From assembly GCA_946407065.1 (NCBI GenBank), contig CAMJMQ010000008.1:39928-103927 (forward strand): a DNA stretch of 64,000 nucleotides, in the 5' to 3' direction. The stretch is from an uncultured Clostridia bacterium (GTDB lineage Bacteria > Bacillota > Clostridia > Oscillospirales > Acutalibacteraceae). Below, one piece after another: positions 32,479-42,236 of the stretch (the first letter of the stretch is position 1; each line of letters begins with the position of its first letter). Under the pieces are notes generated by a model. It saw nothing but the letters and a program-made list of their open reading frames with translations. It had not been told where the DNA came from and did no database searches. The translations under genes were made by a program, and so were the position numbers.

Positions 32479-34230
32479 TTAATGCAAAATTGCCTGTATT
32501 TTGTCATCGATATCCTTGATGTAGTCGTCGAACATCTCAAGATGATCGTTCGGGATATCGTATTTGATCTTGGTGACCTTCTCAAAGAGTCCCTGCTCAC
32601 GGATGCGGCTGATCGGGATATTCTCCGCGACCACGAGCTTTGCGCGGTCATAGAGATGCAGGATCACCTGCATCATGCGCTTCTGCTTTTCGAGCGGGAC
32701 ATAGGTGTCGTCCTTGTGGAACGCGTTCTGCTGTAAGAAGCCGACGCGGATGATCTTGGCGATCTCAATGATCAGCTTCTGATCGTCGGGCAGGACGTCG
32801 GAGCCGATCAGCTTGACGATCTCCATGAGGCGGTTCTCCTCCTGCAACAAGGCGGAGATCCTGCCGCGGTATTCGATGAACTCCTTGCCGCAGTTCTCCT
32901 CATACCAGCTGTCCAGATCGGTAAAGTATTCGCTGTAGCTGTCGTTCCAATTGATGGCGGGGTAATGTCTGGCGTAGGCAAGGCTCTTGTCGAGCGCCCA
33001 GAAGCAGCGGGTGAAGCGCTTGGTGTTCTGGGTGACAGGCTCAGAGAAGTCCGAGCCCTGCGGCGATACCGCGCCGATGATGGTAACGGAGCCCTGTGTG
33101 CCGCTGAGCACATCCGCTCTGCCGGCTCTCTCATAGAACTCCGACAGGCGGGAGGGGAGATAGGCAGGGAAGCCTTCCTCCGCGGGCATTTCCTCCAGTC
33201 GTCCGGAAATTTCGCGCAACGCTTCCGCCCAACGAGAGGTGGAATCCGCCATGATCGCAACGTCATAGCCCATATCGCGGTAGTATTCCGCGAGGGTGAT
33301 GCCGGTGTAGATCGACGCTTCACGCGCCGCGACAGGCATGTTGGAGGTGTTGGCGATCAGGGTGGTGCGGTCGGTCATCGGATGACCCGACTTCGGATCG
33401 ATCAGCTCCGAGAACTCCTGCAATACCTGGCTCATCTCGTTGCCGCGCTCACCGCAGCCGACATAGACGATGATGTCCGCGTCGCACCACTTCGCCAGCT
33501 GATGCTGGGTCATGGTTTTGCCGGTACCGAAGCCGCCGGGGATCGCCGCCGTACCGCCCTTGGAAACAGGGAAGAGGGTGTCAATGACGCGCTGTCCCGT
33601 GATCAGCGGAACGGTAGGGGTGAGGCGCTCTTTGACAGGGCGCGGGGTACGGATCGGCCAGCGCTGGCATAAGCTCAGCTCATGGATCTCGCCGAAGCTG
33701 TCTTCTATCTTGACGATGGTGTCGTGCAACTTGTACTTGCCGTCGGGCTTGACTTCCACGACCTTACCGGAGAGCGTGGGCGGCACCATCATTTTATGCG
33801 TGATAATATGTGTCTCGGGAGTGGTGGCGTAGATCATGCCGCCTTTAAGCTCGTCGCCGACCTTGACGGTAATCGTAACGTCCCATTCCTTCTCGGTATC
33901 CAGCGGCGATACGGTGGAGCCGCGGTTGATGAACGCGCCGCATTCCTTCTCGATCTGCGCGAGCGGTCGCTCGATACCGTCGAAGATGTTGTCGAGGATA
34001 CCGGGACCGAGCAGCAGATTCATACGCGTATGGGTGCCCTCAACAGGGTCGCCGGGCATGAGCCCGGTGGTCTCCTCATAGCACTGGATGGTCGTATAGG
34101 CGGAGGTAATGCCGATGACCTCGCCGACTAAGCGCTCCTTGCCGACATAGACCATCTCCATCATGGAGAATTCGGTCGCCTCTTTGACGGTGACGACAGG
34201 GCCGTTCACACCGTAAATCACATTCGCCAT
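32479..34230 (-). CDS. atpA: V-type ATPase subunit A (catalytic)
   Basis: The 583-residue subunit has Walker A IPGGFGTGKTMTQHQLAKW, the V/A-type non-homologous region after residue ~100, IVYVGCGERGNEM, and MADSTSRWAEALREISGRLEEMPAEEGFPAYL. The ATG at 34230 is chosen because AAGGTGGTG precedes it and it gives the usual NVIYGVNGPVV start; the open frame extends upstream into atpE. It hydrolyses or makes ATP in the head. Confidence 0.96.
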   Translation of the reverse strand: MANVIYGVNGPVVTVKEATEFSMMEMVYVGKERLVGEVIGITSAYTTIQCYEETTGLMPGDPVEGTHTRMNLLLGPGILDNIFDGIERPLAQIEKECGAFINRGSTVSPLDTEKEWDVTITVKVGDELKGGMIYATTPETHIITHKMMVPPTLSGKVVEVKPDGKYKLHDTIVKIEDSFGEIHELSLCQRWPIRTPRPVKERLTPTVPLITGQRVIDTLFPVSKGGTAAIPGGFGTGKTMTQHQLAKWCDADIIVYVGCGERGNEMSQVLQEFSELIDPKSGHPMTDRTTLIANTSNMPVAAREASIYTGITLAEYYRDMGYDVAIMADSTSRWAEALREISGRLEEMPAEEGFPAYLPSRLSEFYERAGRADVLSGTQGSVTIIGAVSPQGSDFSEPVTQNTKRFTRCFWALDKSLAYARHYPAINWNDSYSEYFTDLDSWYEENCGKEFIEYRGRISALLQEENRLMEIVKLIGSDVLPDDQKLIIEIAKIIRVGFLQQNAFHKDDTYVPLEKQKRMMQVILHLYDRAKLVVAENIPISRIREQGLFEKVTKIKYDIPNDHLEMFDDYIKDIDDKIQAILH

Positions 34231-34232
34231 CG

Positions 34233-34823
34233 TTACACCACCTTCATTCCGCAATTTTCGATGAACCACTCGCGCTGTTGCTCTAAGCGAGCGTCCAGCG
34301 TGTCGTCCATCATAATCCCGAGATCGGGGCAATTCGCCTTGATCCCGCCGATCAGGATATGGGGATCGACCGTGATCTGCGCGTCAGGAATGATGCTCTC
34401 GATCAAAGAGCGCTTCTCTTTATCGGAAGGCGCGATCGAGATCACACACTGTGCTGTGCCGCAATGCGCCTTGATCTCGTTTATGGAGCGATCCAAAAAG
34501 CGGGTATAGTCATCCGTTTTGGTATAGGCGAGCAGTTGTTCCTTCGCCTGATCAAAGACCTTGTCGGCGAGCGACTGACGCTCACGGAACAGCTCGTTAC
34601 GCAGCTTAAGTTCCTTTTTGGCGAGGTCGTTGACGATGACCGCCTTTCTGCTTGCGATATCCGCGCGGATCAGATCATACGCGTCCTGCAAGCCCTGCTG
34701 TGTCGCCTGTTCGATTTTTGTATTCTTATAATCCTCGATCTCCTGCGTGATCTGCGCCTTCTGCTGTTCGGCGTATTTGTTGATCGCGTCAAGAAACTTG
34801 GATTCCTTTGTTTTTGTGTTCAT
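34233..34823 (-). CDS. atpE: V-type ATPase subunit E (peripheral stalk)
   Basis: The 196-residue protein has a long N-terminal helix (KFLDAINKYAEQQKAQITQEIEDYK) and a globular C-terminal half with GGIKANCPDLGIMMDDTLDARLEQQREWF, as in NtpE. The ATG at 34823 has GAAGG upstream; the longer open frame to 35042 runs through the MITE and is not real. The stop lies 2 bp from the atpA start. Confidence 0.9.
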   Translation of the reverse strand: MNTKTKESKFLDAINKYAEQQKAQITQEIEDYKNTKIEQATQQGLQDAYDLIRADIASRKAVIVNDLAKKELKLRNELFRERQSLADKVFDQAKEQLLAYTKTDDYTRFLDRSINEIKAHCGTAQCVISIAPSDKEKRSLIESIIPDAQITVDPHILIGGIKANCPDLGIMMDDTLDARLEQQREWFIENCGMKVV

Positions 34824-34852
34824 AATAAACCTTCTGTCGTATGGTGAAAGAT

Positions 34853-35063
34853 AGCCTTCCCCTCGGGGGGGAAGGTGGGCAATTTGCCCCAAGCAAATTG
34901 GTCGGATGAGGGGCTGATTGATCCGAAAAATCATCTTAAAAAAGAGTGTGAAGCTTTCCCTTATCCTCGGTAAACATACAGCCTCACCGAGTTCGACATT
35001 GATAGAAAGAGTAATCCCCTCATCCGTCACCTTCGGTGACACCTTCCCCCCAAGGGGAAGGCT
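34853..35063. repeat. MITE-like element between atpF and atpE
   Basis: AGCCTTCCCC with GGGGGGGAAGGT on the left and ACCTTCCCCCC with GGGGAAGGCT on the right, plus GGATGAGGGG facing CCCCTCATCC, make imperfect inverted ends of about 60 bp around ~100 bp. The total is 211 bp and it holds no gene. The gap of 305 bp between the two subunit genes is almost wholly this element. Confidence 0.82.
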
Positions 35064-35128
35064 CTTTTTCTGCGCTCATTGTATCAAATCCGCGGCACGT
35101 TACTGTGACATAGAAAACGACGCACGCG

Positions 35129-35440
35129 TCATTTCATATCCACGCCGATGGCGTCCTTGACATACTTCGAGATACTGTCCCTGGTCTGTCCGTTGCCGTG
35201 GCGGTCGGGGATCTCAATGATCAGCGGTTTCGGACATTTGAGCTTTAAGTCATACACCGTTTCCCTGACCAGATTGAGCAGGGTAGAGGTCATCAGAATA
35301 ACCGCGATATCGTCCTCCTGCATGAGCGCGTCGAGCTTCTCTCTGACCTCATGCTCCTGATGGATCACAACGCCCTCTACGCCGGACATGCGCATGCCCA
35401 TCAAGGTATCGTCGTTATCGCTCAACAGATACATTCTCAT
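35129..35440 (-). CDS. atpF: V-type ATPase subunit F
   Basis: The 103-residue protein starts MYLLSDNDDTLMGMRMSGVEGVVIH and has DDIAVILMTSTLLNLVRETVYDLKL then PLIIEIPDRHG, the Rossmann-like fold of NtpG/AtpF that touches the central shaft. It begins 4 bp after atpK and has only a weak ribosome site, so translation is probably coupled. Confidence 0.92.
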   Translation of the reverse strand: MRMYLLSDNDDTLMGMRMSGVEGVVIHQEHEVREKLDALMQEDDIAVILMTSTLLNLVRETVYDLKLKCPKPLIIEIPDRHGNGQTRDSISKYVKDAIGVDMK

Positions 35441-35444
35441 GGTA

Positions 35445-35870
35445 TCAAAGGCTCGAGATGATCATGATGGAGATCAGCATGCCGTACAGTGCGCAGCCCT
35501 CGCCAAGCGCGACGAAGATGATCGACTTACCGAAGTTCTTGGGATCCTCACTGGTTGCGCCGATTGCCGCCGGAGCGGAGCCGCCGACAGCGATACCGCC
35601 GCCGATACAGGAAAGACCGGTGGAAAGGCCGGCCGAAATGTAGCCCAATCCCTTTGAGGAAGAAGCCGCCGCCTCAACCGCAGTGGACGCGTCAGCCGCA
35701 TGCGCCACGATCGGGGTGATCAGGCAGAACGCCGATACCGCGAGGAAGGAAAAGATCTGGGTCAGCACCGCGCGCTTGGGGCTTTTACCATTCTTGAAGG
35801 AACGGATGCAAAGCAAGACGGAAATCACCAAAAACGCGGCGGGAATAAACATCAATAAATACTGTAACAT
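35445..35870 (-). CDS. atpK: V-type ATPase subunit K (proteolipid ring)
   Basis: The 141-residue membrane protein has an N-terminal helix with a basic loop (RSFKNGKSPKRA), a second helix, and then the conserved proteolipid hairpin LGYISAGLSTGLSCIGGGIAVGGSAPAAIGA...FVALGEGCALYGMLISIMI, whose Glu is the ion-binding residue. One hairpin plus two leading helices is a usual clostridial layout. GGAGG precedes the ATG. Confidence 0.93.
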   Translation of the reverse strand: MLQYLLMFIPAAFLVISVLLCIRSFKNGKSPKRAVLTQIFSFLAVSAFCLITPIVAHAADASTAVEAAASSSKGLGYISAGLSTGLSCIGGGIAVGGSAPAAIGATSEDPKNFGKSIIFVALGEGCALYGMLISIMIISSL

Positions 35871-35894
35871 GGGTTTGTACCTCCAAATATTAAT

Positions 35895-35983
35895 TAGTCA
35901 TTGTGAGGCTGATTCGACAAACGTATCAGCCGTGGCAATCTCATTTTTATATTAACCTGATCACTGATCACTGACCACTGATC
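35895..35983. repeat. REP-like element plus heptamer tract between atpI and atpK
   Basis: TCATTGTGAGGCTGATTCG and CGTATCAGCCGTGGCAATCTCA form the REP-like palindrome (about 35902-35943). CTGATCACTGATCACTGACC heptamers (35957-35983) adjoin the atpI stop. Confidence 0.75.
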
Positions 35984-35984
35984 T

Positions 35985-37928
35985 CTAAACTATCTGATCC
36001 TTCACGTTGACGGGCTCATACTTTCTGCCGTCGCCGATATAGAATCTGCTGAACATCTCGTAGTATTCGAGTCGGAGCACCTGGATGCCGACAAGCAGTG
36101 CCTCGAGTGCCGCGACCAGCAGGTTACCTAAAATGATGGTGATGGTGGAGCCAACCGGCCCGAACATCGCCGCCATGACGAACACGACCTCCATCATACC
36201 GGCATGCACCAGTACGAACGCGCCGACTCTGAGGAAGCTCATCGTGTTGGTCACGTAGCTGAGCAGCACCTCGAAAAGCTCAAAGAAGTTATCGATAAAG
36301 AACGACCCGAAGCCGCCTTCAAAAAGCTTTTTCTCTCCGCGGAGCTTCTTTGACAACGGTTCTCTGAGGAAGATCAATATCAATGGAATAACGATCAATC
36401 CGATGATGTACGCCGGCGTCATGATATTGATACCGAACAGCATCGTGCAGACCAGTCCCGCGACCAGCGCCGTGTAGAATACCAGTCCGCTCACGCCGTT
36501 CACCCCGAACAGCGCACCTCCGATATCTCTGCGTTTCAGACACGAGATGATATTGAGGATCATGGCGATCATCAGCAGCACTACGCCGATACCGACAGCG
36601 CCGAAGATCAGCATTTTTGTCGTGCTGCCTTCCATGACATGGATTGGTTTATCATTCAATCCGAACAGCTTTTTGTACGCGGGTGTGAGCAGTTCTTCAA
36701 AGCCGAACACCGATCCGAAGATGAAGCCGAAGATCGTCGAGCTGATCGCGCAGGGGATGAGCAGCGCCCCCAGCGGCATCTTCTTGACCTTGAGCATGAT
36801 GATCGCGGCGATCAACAGCAGGATCCCGTGACCGACGTCGGCGAACATGATACCGAAGAGCAGGGTATAGGTGATCGCGATAAATCCCGAAGGGTCGATC
36901 TCCTGTGAGTTCGGCAGTCCGTACATCTCGGTGTAGTATTCAAACGGCCGAAAGAAGAACGGATTCTTGAGTTTGACGGGCGGTGAATGCTTGAGTTCAT
37001 CCTTCGCGTTGGTGAAGGTTACCTCGACGCTATCAATGGAGGAGAGCAGGGTCTCGATCTGCCCCTCATACTCCGCAGGGATCCATCCGATCAGCACAAA
37101 GCTCTTGCGGTACTTGCAGGCATGATTCTTGATGGAGAGGAAGGCGTGGTGTCGGCACAGCGAGGTGAATATCTTGTGAATATCATCCGTGTGGCGCTTT
37201 GCGTAAGCGTCGATCTCGTTATCGAGCGCCCCTACCTGTTCTTCCAACTGTTGTTTCAGATCCGTCTGCTGCTTGACGTAATTCAAGGGTGTGTCGTAGA
37301 TATCGCCCAGCTCGACCCGCTCAAAGTACAGGCGGGAGAAGATCCTGTCGATCTTATCCGCCTCACTGACAGGGGTCACATACACACCCCAGTAGTACAG
37401 ATCATCGCGAGAGCAGGGGAAGAACTCGACATACGGATTCTCTTTGTAATTATCGAGCTTGATGTAGCTGTCCTTCGGCAGTTTTCCGAAGCGGGTAAAG
37501 ATATACTCGCAGTCGTGGATCTTCTTGACGTCCAGCGTCAGATCGACAAAGTGCTCCGCCTTTTCAATATTCTCGGTACAGACAGCGATCTCTCGCCGCA
37601 GAACGTCGCGCCGTTCGATCAGTGAGCCAAGCTCTCTCGCTGTATCGCCGACAAAGCGATTCGCTTCTTCAAAGCCGAGATCCTTTTCTTCAGGAAGATC
37701 GACGATCCTGGGGCGGATACCGGCGCCGTTCATCAGCTCCCTGAGCTTTTCGAGCAGCGGTTCAAATTCATTGGATGTGTTCACGGGGATCATGTTCTCG
37801 TTGTCCGAGTAGAACTCCGCGGTTTCATCCGGCTGGAAAACGCCCGTCTGACCTAGTGCGGCGGCGACGTCATCCAGATAGCTCATCAAGCCGATGATGC
37901 TGACGAGCTTCATTCTTTCCAGTGCCAT
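35985..37928 (-). CDS. atpI: V-type ATPase subunit I (membrane stator)
   Basis: The 647-residue protein has a cytoplasmic, helical N-terminal half (VSIIGLMSYLDDVAAALG start) and a C-terminal half of about seven membrane segments with FGIMFADVGHGILLLIAA, FLRVGAFVLVHAGMMEVVF and GNLLVAALEALLVGIQVLRLEYYEMFSRF. The C-terminal Arg and Glu segments form the ion half-channel against the K ring. GAGGTG precedes the ATG. Confidence 0.94.
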   Translation of the reverse strand: MALERMKLVSIIGLMSYLDDVAAALGQTGVFQPDETAEFYSDNENMIPVNTSNEFEPLLEKLRELMNGAGIRPRIVDLPEEKDLGFEEANRFVGDTARELGSLIERRDVLRREIAVCTENIEKAEHFVDLTLDVKKIHDCEYIFTRFGKLPKDSYIKLDNYKENPYVEFFPCSRDDLYYWGVYVTPVSEADKIDRIFSRLYFERVELGDIYDTPLNYVKQQTDLKQQLEEQVGALDNEIDAYAKRHTDDIHKIFTSLCRHHAFLSIKNHACKYRKSFVLIGWIPAEYEGQIETLLSSIDSVEVTFTNAKDELKHSPPVKLKNPFFFRPFEYYTEMYGLPNSQEIDPSGFIAITYTLLFGIMFADVGHGILLLIAAIIMLKVKKMPLGALLIPCAISSTIFGFIFGSVFGFEELLTPAYKKLFGLNDKPIHVMEGSTTKMLIFGAVGIGVVLLMIAMILNIISCLKRRDIGGALFGVNGVSGLVFYTALVAGLVCTMLFGINIMTPAYIIGLIVIPLILIFLREPLSKKLRGEKKLFEGGFGSFFIDNFFELFEVLLSYVTNTMSFLRVGAFVLVHAGMMEVVFVMAAMFGPVGSTITIILGNLLVAALEALLVGIQVLRLEYYEMFSRFYIGDGRKYEPVNVKDQIV

Positions 37929-37943
37929 ATTTTCACCTCAACT

Positions 37944-38969
37944 TTACAGGATGAGTATTTCTAAGATTTTATCGGGTTCGAGCTGATAACGAACCCCCTC
38001 TATGACAGCGATCACGTTGGCAAGCTCCGTCAATGATACGATACGATAGGCAAGCAGTACGATCTCGGGATTGGTGGAAAAGTACAGCTGATGACGGCAG
38101 ATCTCATAGCGTCCCTGTACCGCCATCTCACTATCGGTGTCGATGGTTCTCGCCTTTTTGCCGACGCTCGTGCGCTTCAATTCCTCACGGATCTCCTCAT
38201 ACTCGTCCTTGGATAAGATCCTGTCAAGGTTTTTCCCCGTGAGCTTTCCGTAATGCAGCAGATGTTTCCTGATCGCGTCATTACTCATATGATAGTTCTT
38301 TTTGAGTCGGATGATGCGGGAATAGTTTTGGTAATCGGACAGGGTGTCAAACAGCTTTTTCAGCTCGTTCCTGTCCTTTTTATTCTTGATGGAGCCAATA
38401 TCGGTATACAGCTTATCGAGATTATCATTCTCCAAAGCGTCCTCGATAGCGGCAAGATTATATTCGCCGTTATCATCGGGCGGGAACTGACGGATGATCT
38501 CCGCGTAATCGGTGCGTTCCAGTACGCTGAGCAGTCCTTTAAAGTCATGTACGGCAGCGAGCTTCTCCAATTCGATGTCCGTGTGCTGCGTAAAATACAA
38601 CGGCAGGGAGAAGAGATATTCCTGCGGTCGGCGGATGGATAAGAGTGTGATAAACTTCATCAGTTCCGAAATCTCCGTGCTTCTGAGGAGGTACCTTGTC
38701 ACGGGTGTGTCGCCCTGATTATACTTGCATAGTGTCAACAGCTCCTCGAACTGTCGTTCCCGTATAATCTGCTCTAAGTTGCCGCGGTGGATATCATTGC
38801 TGACCTTATCCAGAAACATCTGATAATGAGTGTAGGACTTCATGTATTGCACTACGTCGCCGACGGATTCGCATTTGACCATCGCGCGATAGTCCTTTTC
38901 CGTCAGTCGCTTTCCGTATTTGGTTTTGATCTTTGCGATGATCGCGGAGGCGGGGTTGATGATCGCCAT
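37944..38969 (-). CDS. atpC: V-type ATPase subunit C (rotor-ring connector)
   Basis: The 341-residue, mostly helical protein shows the AtpC/NtpC pattern: AKIKTKYGKRLTEKDYRAMVKCESVGDVVQYMK at the start, and ILLAYRIVSLTELANVIAVIEGVRYQLEPDKIL at the end. It joins the central shaft to the K ring. AGGTGGTGAG lies before the ATG. Confidence 0.9.
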   Translation of the reverse strand: MAIINPASAIIAKIKTKYGKRLTEKDYRAMVKCESVGDVVQYMKSYTHYQMFLDKVSNDIHRGNLEQIIRERQFEELLTLCKYNQGDTPVTRYLLRSTEISELMKFITLLSIRRPQEYLFSLPLYFTQHTDIELEKLAAVHDFKGLLSVLERTDYAEIIRQFPPDDNGEYNLAAIEDALENDNLDKLYTDIGSIKNKKDRNELKKLFDTLSDYQNYSRIIRLKKNYHMSNDAIRKHLLHYGKLTGKNLDRILSKDEYEEIREELKRTSVGKKARTIDTDSEMAVQGRYEICRHQLYFSTNPEIVLLAYRIVSLTELANVIAVIEGVRYQLEPDKILEILIL

Positions 38970-38999
38970 GCACTCACCACCTTTCCTATAAAACTAACG

Positions 39000-39060
39000 A
39001 ATCAGCCTCCCTTTCCTAAGGGAGGTGGCGCGGACACTTGTGTCCGTGACGGAGGGTTGC
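39000..39060. repeat. Small palindromic element between atpH and atpC
   Basis: GCCTCCCTTTC and AAGGGAGG adjoin CGGACACTTGTGTCCG and GACGGAGGG. This resembles one end of the MITE family at 34853 but is a separate short copy. Confidence 0.65.
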
Positions 39061-39064
39061 TCGA

Positions 39065-39373
39065 TCAGTTAATCGCTCTCTTTACGATCTCCTCGACCCA
39101 GCTGTCCTTGTTTTGCTGATACAGGCGGTTCATTTCCTGCTTCATTTCTTCGCTATGCTGTTGCGCCTGTGCGTATCGCTTATCTGCGTTTTCACGGTCG
39201 ACCGTGATATTCTTCTCGACGCGGTCTTTCGCGCGGACGATATAATCGTTGTAGATCTGCTCCTTGAGCTGTTCGACCTCTGTTTCGCTCCTGAGCTTTT
39301 CATCCTTTGCCTGTTGTTCGATCTTACGCGCCTGCTCATCCATCTCAATGATGCGCTTCAATAAATCCTGCAT
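39065..39373 (-). CDS. V-type ATPase subunit H/G-like coiled-coil protein
   Basis: The 102-residue protein is one long charged helix (RIIEMDEQARKIEQQAKDEKLRSETEVEQLK) ending in WVEEIVKRAIN. Size, composition and position before atpC and atpI mark it as the peripheral-stalk partner of subunit E. GAGGTG precedes the ATG. It is the first gene of the operon; the 80 bp upstream carries the DUF711 terminator but no clear promoter. Confidence 0.8.
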   Translation of the reverse strand: MQDLLKRIIEMDEQARKIEQQAKDEKLRSETEVEQLKEQIYNDYIVRAKDRVEKNITVDRENADKRYAQAQQHSEEMKQEMNRLYQQNKDSWVEEIVKRAIN

Positions 39374-39403
39374 GGATCACACCTCGATCTTTTCTGTTCG
39401 ATA

Positions 39404-39431
39404 GGAAACCCCGAAGAACATATTCGGGGCA
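39404..39431 (-). terminator. Terminator between DUF711 gene and V-ATPase operon
   Basis: CCCCGAA and TTCGGGG with a 7-base loop, followed on the minus strand by TTTCC. It is weak in T residues, so some read-through into atpH is possible. Confidence 0.65.
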
Positions 39432-39453
39432 ATGTAGTGTTTAATGTATGATA

Positions 39454-40812
39454 TTAGTTTTTCAAAGACTGTAGGGGAGCGGGCAATCTGCCGCCCAGAT
39501 GGATAAAGTCGCTCGGATCACCCTTGCGAAGCGGCATGACGGGACCCGCGCCCAAAAGTCCGCCGAAGTTCAGTTCATCACCGGCTTTTCTGCCGATGGC
39601 GGGGATCACGCGCACGGCGGTGGTCTTGCTGTTCACCATACCGATCGCTGCTTCATCCGCAATGATCGCGGAAACGGTCTCGGGGGTCACGTCACCCGGA
39701 ATGACCAGCATATCCAGTCCGACGGAGCACACGGCGGTCATCGCCTCGAGCTTAGTGATATCGAGCGCCCCTTGCTTGACGGCACGGATCATGCCCTGAT
39801 CCTCCGATACGGGGATGAACGCGCCCGACAGTCCGCCGACATGGGACGAAGCCATCACGCCGCCCTTCTTGACAGCGTCATTGAGCAGTGCCAACGCGGC
39901 AGTGGTACCGTGACAGCCGCAGATCTCCAGACCCATTTCCTCTAAGATGTGCGCGACGGAATCGCCGACAGCCGGGGTAGGAGCGAGGGAAAGATCAACG
40001 ATTCCGAACGGTACGGAGAGCCGCTGAGACGCCTGCTGCGCGACCAGCTGACCCATACGGGTGATCTTGAACGCGGTTTTCTTGACGAGATCAGCGACCT
40101 CGGTAATATTCTGACAATCCGCCTTTTCGAGCGCGGCACGTACTACGCCGGGACCCGATACGCCGACGTTGATGACGCAGTCCGCTTCACCAACGCCGTG
40201 GAACGCGCCCGCCATGAAAGGGTTATCCTGTACGGCGTTACAGAAGGTGACGAGCTTTGCGGCGCCGATACAGTTGTTGTCGGCAGTAAGCTTGGCGGTA
40301 TCGACTACGGTCTGACCCATCATCTTCACCGCATCCATATTGATACCGGCTTTGGTAGATCCGATGTTGACGGAGGAGCACACTCGCTCAGTGACGGAGA
40401 GTGCCTCGGGGATGCTCTCAATCAGCGCGTAATCACCCGCGGCAAAGCCTTTCTCCACCAGTGCGGAATACCCGCCGATGAAGTTGACGCCGAGGGTATT
40501 TGCAGCTCTGTCAAGCGCCTGGGCGAATTTTAGGATCTTCTGCGTCTGACAAACGCCCGCGACCATGGCGATCGGAGTCACCGCGATGCGCTTGTTGATG
40601 ATCGGGATGCCGTATTCTCGCGAGATATCCTCGCCTGTTTTGACCAGATCCTTTGCGTACATACAGATCTTATCATAGATTTTGTCGCACGCCTTGTCGA
40701 TATCGCTGTCAATGCAATCGATCAGCGAGATCCCCATCGTGATGGTTCTCACGTCGAGATGCTCGTTATCGATCATATTGATGGTTTCTAAGATGTCTTT
40801 CGTTTCAAGCAT
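39454..40812 (-). CDS. DUF711/UPF0210 PFL-like family protein
   Basis: The 452-residue protein matches UPF0210. It opens [27 protein letters not shown], has [16 protein letters not shown] and [22 protein letters not shown], and ends [29 protein letters not shown]. The fold is related to pyruvate formate-lyase-like barrels but lacks the radical Gly loop, and the reaction is unknown. It stands 8 bp after the ACT-domain gene, the almost invariant partner of this family. GAGGTG precedes the ATG. Confidence 0.9.
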   Translation of the reverse strand: MLETKDILETINMIDNEHLDVRTITMGISLIDCIDSDIDKACDKIYDKICMYAKDLVKTGEDISREYGIPIINKRIAVTPIAMVAGVCQTQKILKFAQALDRAANTLGVNFIGGYSALVEKGFAAGDYALIESIPEALSVTERVCSSVNIGSTKAGINMDAVKMMGQTVVDTAKLTADNNCIGAAKLVTFCNAVQDNPFMAGAFHGVGEADCVINVGVSGPGVVRAALEKADCQNITEVADLVKKTAFKITRMGQLVAQQASQRLSVPFGIVDLSLAPTPAVGDSVAHILEEMGLEICGCHGTTAALALLNDAVKKGGVMASSHVGGLSGAFIPVSEDQGMIRAVKQGALDITKLEAMTAVCSVGLDMLVIPGDVTPETVSAIIADEAAIGMVNSKTTAVRVIPAIGRKAGDELNFGGLLGAGPVMPLRKGDPSDFIHLGGRLPAPLQSLKN

Positions 40813-40820
40813 ACGGCACC

Positions 40821-41090
40821 TCAGATCTTGTGCATACTGTTAAAGATGTCCTCGTGCATCACGTGGATCTTCAGGTTATTGTCCTCGCCGACCTTCTCCA
40901 GCTTCTTCTGGAGCTGATCAAAGGCGACGGTTGCTGAACCGATATCCGCGAGCATGATCATCGCGAACATGTCCTGCAGCACGCTCTGGGTCACTTCGAT
41001 GATATTGACGCCGACCTCCGCGCAGGCGGTGGACACCTTGCTGAGGATGCCGACGCTGTCTTTACCGAGTACCGTGATGACTGCTTTCAT
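40821..41090 (-). CDS. ACT-domain protein (UPF0237)
   Basis: The 89-residue protein is a single ACT domain ([33 protein letters not shown]), the size of the UPF0237/GcvR-like family. ACT domains sense amino acids, so it may regulate the adjoining DUF711 protein. The ATG at 41090 has GGAGGT upstream and removes a poorly supported upstream extension. Confidence 0.88.
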   Translation of the reverse strand: MKAVITVLGKDSVGILSKVSTACAEVGVNIIEVTQSVLQDMFAMIMLADIGSATVAFDQLQKKLEKVGEDNNLKIHVMHEDIFNSMHKI

Positions 41091-41290
41091 ATAGTACCTC
41101 CAAAGGGGTGAGATCATAAAAATGTCGGGATATTCGCTTCTGTCCCGATTTTCGTTCCTTATTATACTCTTTTATTTTGACTGTTGATGATTGTTTGGAA
41201 TTAAAAGATTATAATTTTGTTACCTTTTTGCGGTAAAAGCTGATTATGATTCATTTTATGATGATTGCGTTTTATTCGCCTTGATTGTTT

Positions 41291-41320
41291 AAAAAAAGAG
41301 AGCGTATCGTTACGCTCTCT
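41291..41320 (-). terminator. Terminator of galU
   Basis: AGAGAGCGTA/TACGCTCTCT stem with a 4-base loop and a run of seven T on the minus strand. Confidence 0.9.
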
Positions 41321-41332
41321 CATTCAGTGTAA

Positions 41333-42205
41333 TTATAATGTTTTAGCAAGCTCTTTGAGATACTCTCTGAGACCTTCGCCGACCTCGGGATGCTTCAGAC
41401 CGACCTCGATGTTCGCTTGCAGGATACCGAGCTTGTTGCCCATATCATAACGTTTGGAGGTGAACTCCACCGCGGTCATACCGCAGCTGCGCGCCAGTTC
41501 CGCCATCGCGTCGGTCAGCTGGATCTCACCGCCCGCGCCGGGCTTGGTGTGGTCAAGGATGTCGAAGATCTCAGCAGGCAGAACAACACGTCCGAGAATA
41601 GAGTAGAGGGAGAAGACATCCTCCTTGCGCTGCGGTTTTTCGATCATATCGGTGCATTTGAACACATTATCGTGAATGTTCTCGACCTTGAGGGAGCTGT
41701 ATTTTCTGATCGCTTCCTCCGATACGGGCTTGATGCCCAGCACACCCTTGCCGTAGGTACCGTACGCGTCGATCAGCTCCTTGGTCGCGGGGATATCGCC
41801 GATGATAACGTCATCGCCATACATGACGACAAAGGGATCGTTACCGACAAAGCTGCGCGCTCTGGATACCGCGTGACCCAGACCCTTGGTCTCGATCTGG
41901 CGTACATACTGGATATTGGCGAGGTTGTGGATATCCTTGATCGCGTCCAGCTGGTCGGTCTTGCCCGCCTTTTCGAGGCTGTCCTCCAGCAGGGGCGCTT
42001 TATCAAAGTGATCCTCCATCACGCCTTTGCCGCGGTTGGTGATGATCAGGATGTCGGTGATACCGGACGCCACCGCTTCTTCAACGATGTACTGGATCGC
42101 GGGCTTATCGACGATGGGGAGCATTTCCTTGGGCATCGCTTTGGTAGCGGGGAGTACTCTGGTGCCGAGTCCCGCCGCGGGGATGACTGCTTTTGTGACT
42201 TTCAT
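41333..42205 (-). CDS. galU: UTP-glucose-1-phosphate uridylyltransferase
   Basis: The 290-residue nucleotidyltransferase has the GalU signature AAGLGTRVLPATKAMPKEMLPIVDKPAIQYIVEEA, GHAVSRARSFVG and VVMYGDDVI, then TKPGAGGEIQLTDAM. It makes UDP-glucose for envelope glycans. The phosphoglucomutase at 59.3 kb would supply its substrate. AAAGGA precedes the ATG. Confidence 0.95.
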   Translation of the reverse strand: MKVTKAVIPAAGLGTRVLPATKAMPKEMLPIVDKPAIQYIVEEAVASGITDILIITNRGKGVMEDHFDKAPLLEDSLEKAGKTDQLDAIKDIHNLANIQYVRQIETKGLGHAVSRARSFVGNDPFVVMYGDDVIIGDIPATKELIDAYGTYGKGVLGIKPVSEEAIRKYSSLKVENIHDNVFKCTDMIEKPQRKEDVFSLYSILGRVVLPAEIFDILDHTKPGAGGEIQLTDAMAELARSCGMTAVEFTSKRYDMGNKLGILQANIEVGLKHPEVGEGLREYLKELAKTL

Positions 42206-42236
42206 GTTATATATCCTTTCTTTGATGAATCAAATG

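Noticed and set aside
34824..35042. N-terminal extension of the atpE frame
   Set aside because: The extension runs through the MITE. The ATG at 34823 has a ribosome site and gives the normal family N-terminus.
41118..41332. Promoter for the ACT-DUF711 pair
   Set aside because: A minus-strand TATAAT exists near 41160, but no acceptable -35 stands 16-18 bp away, so I do not call it.
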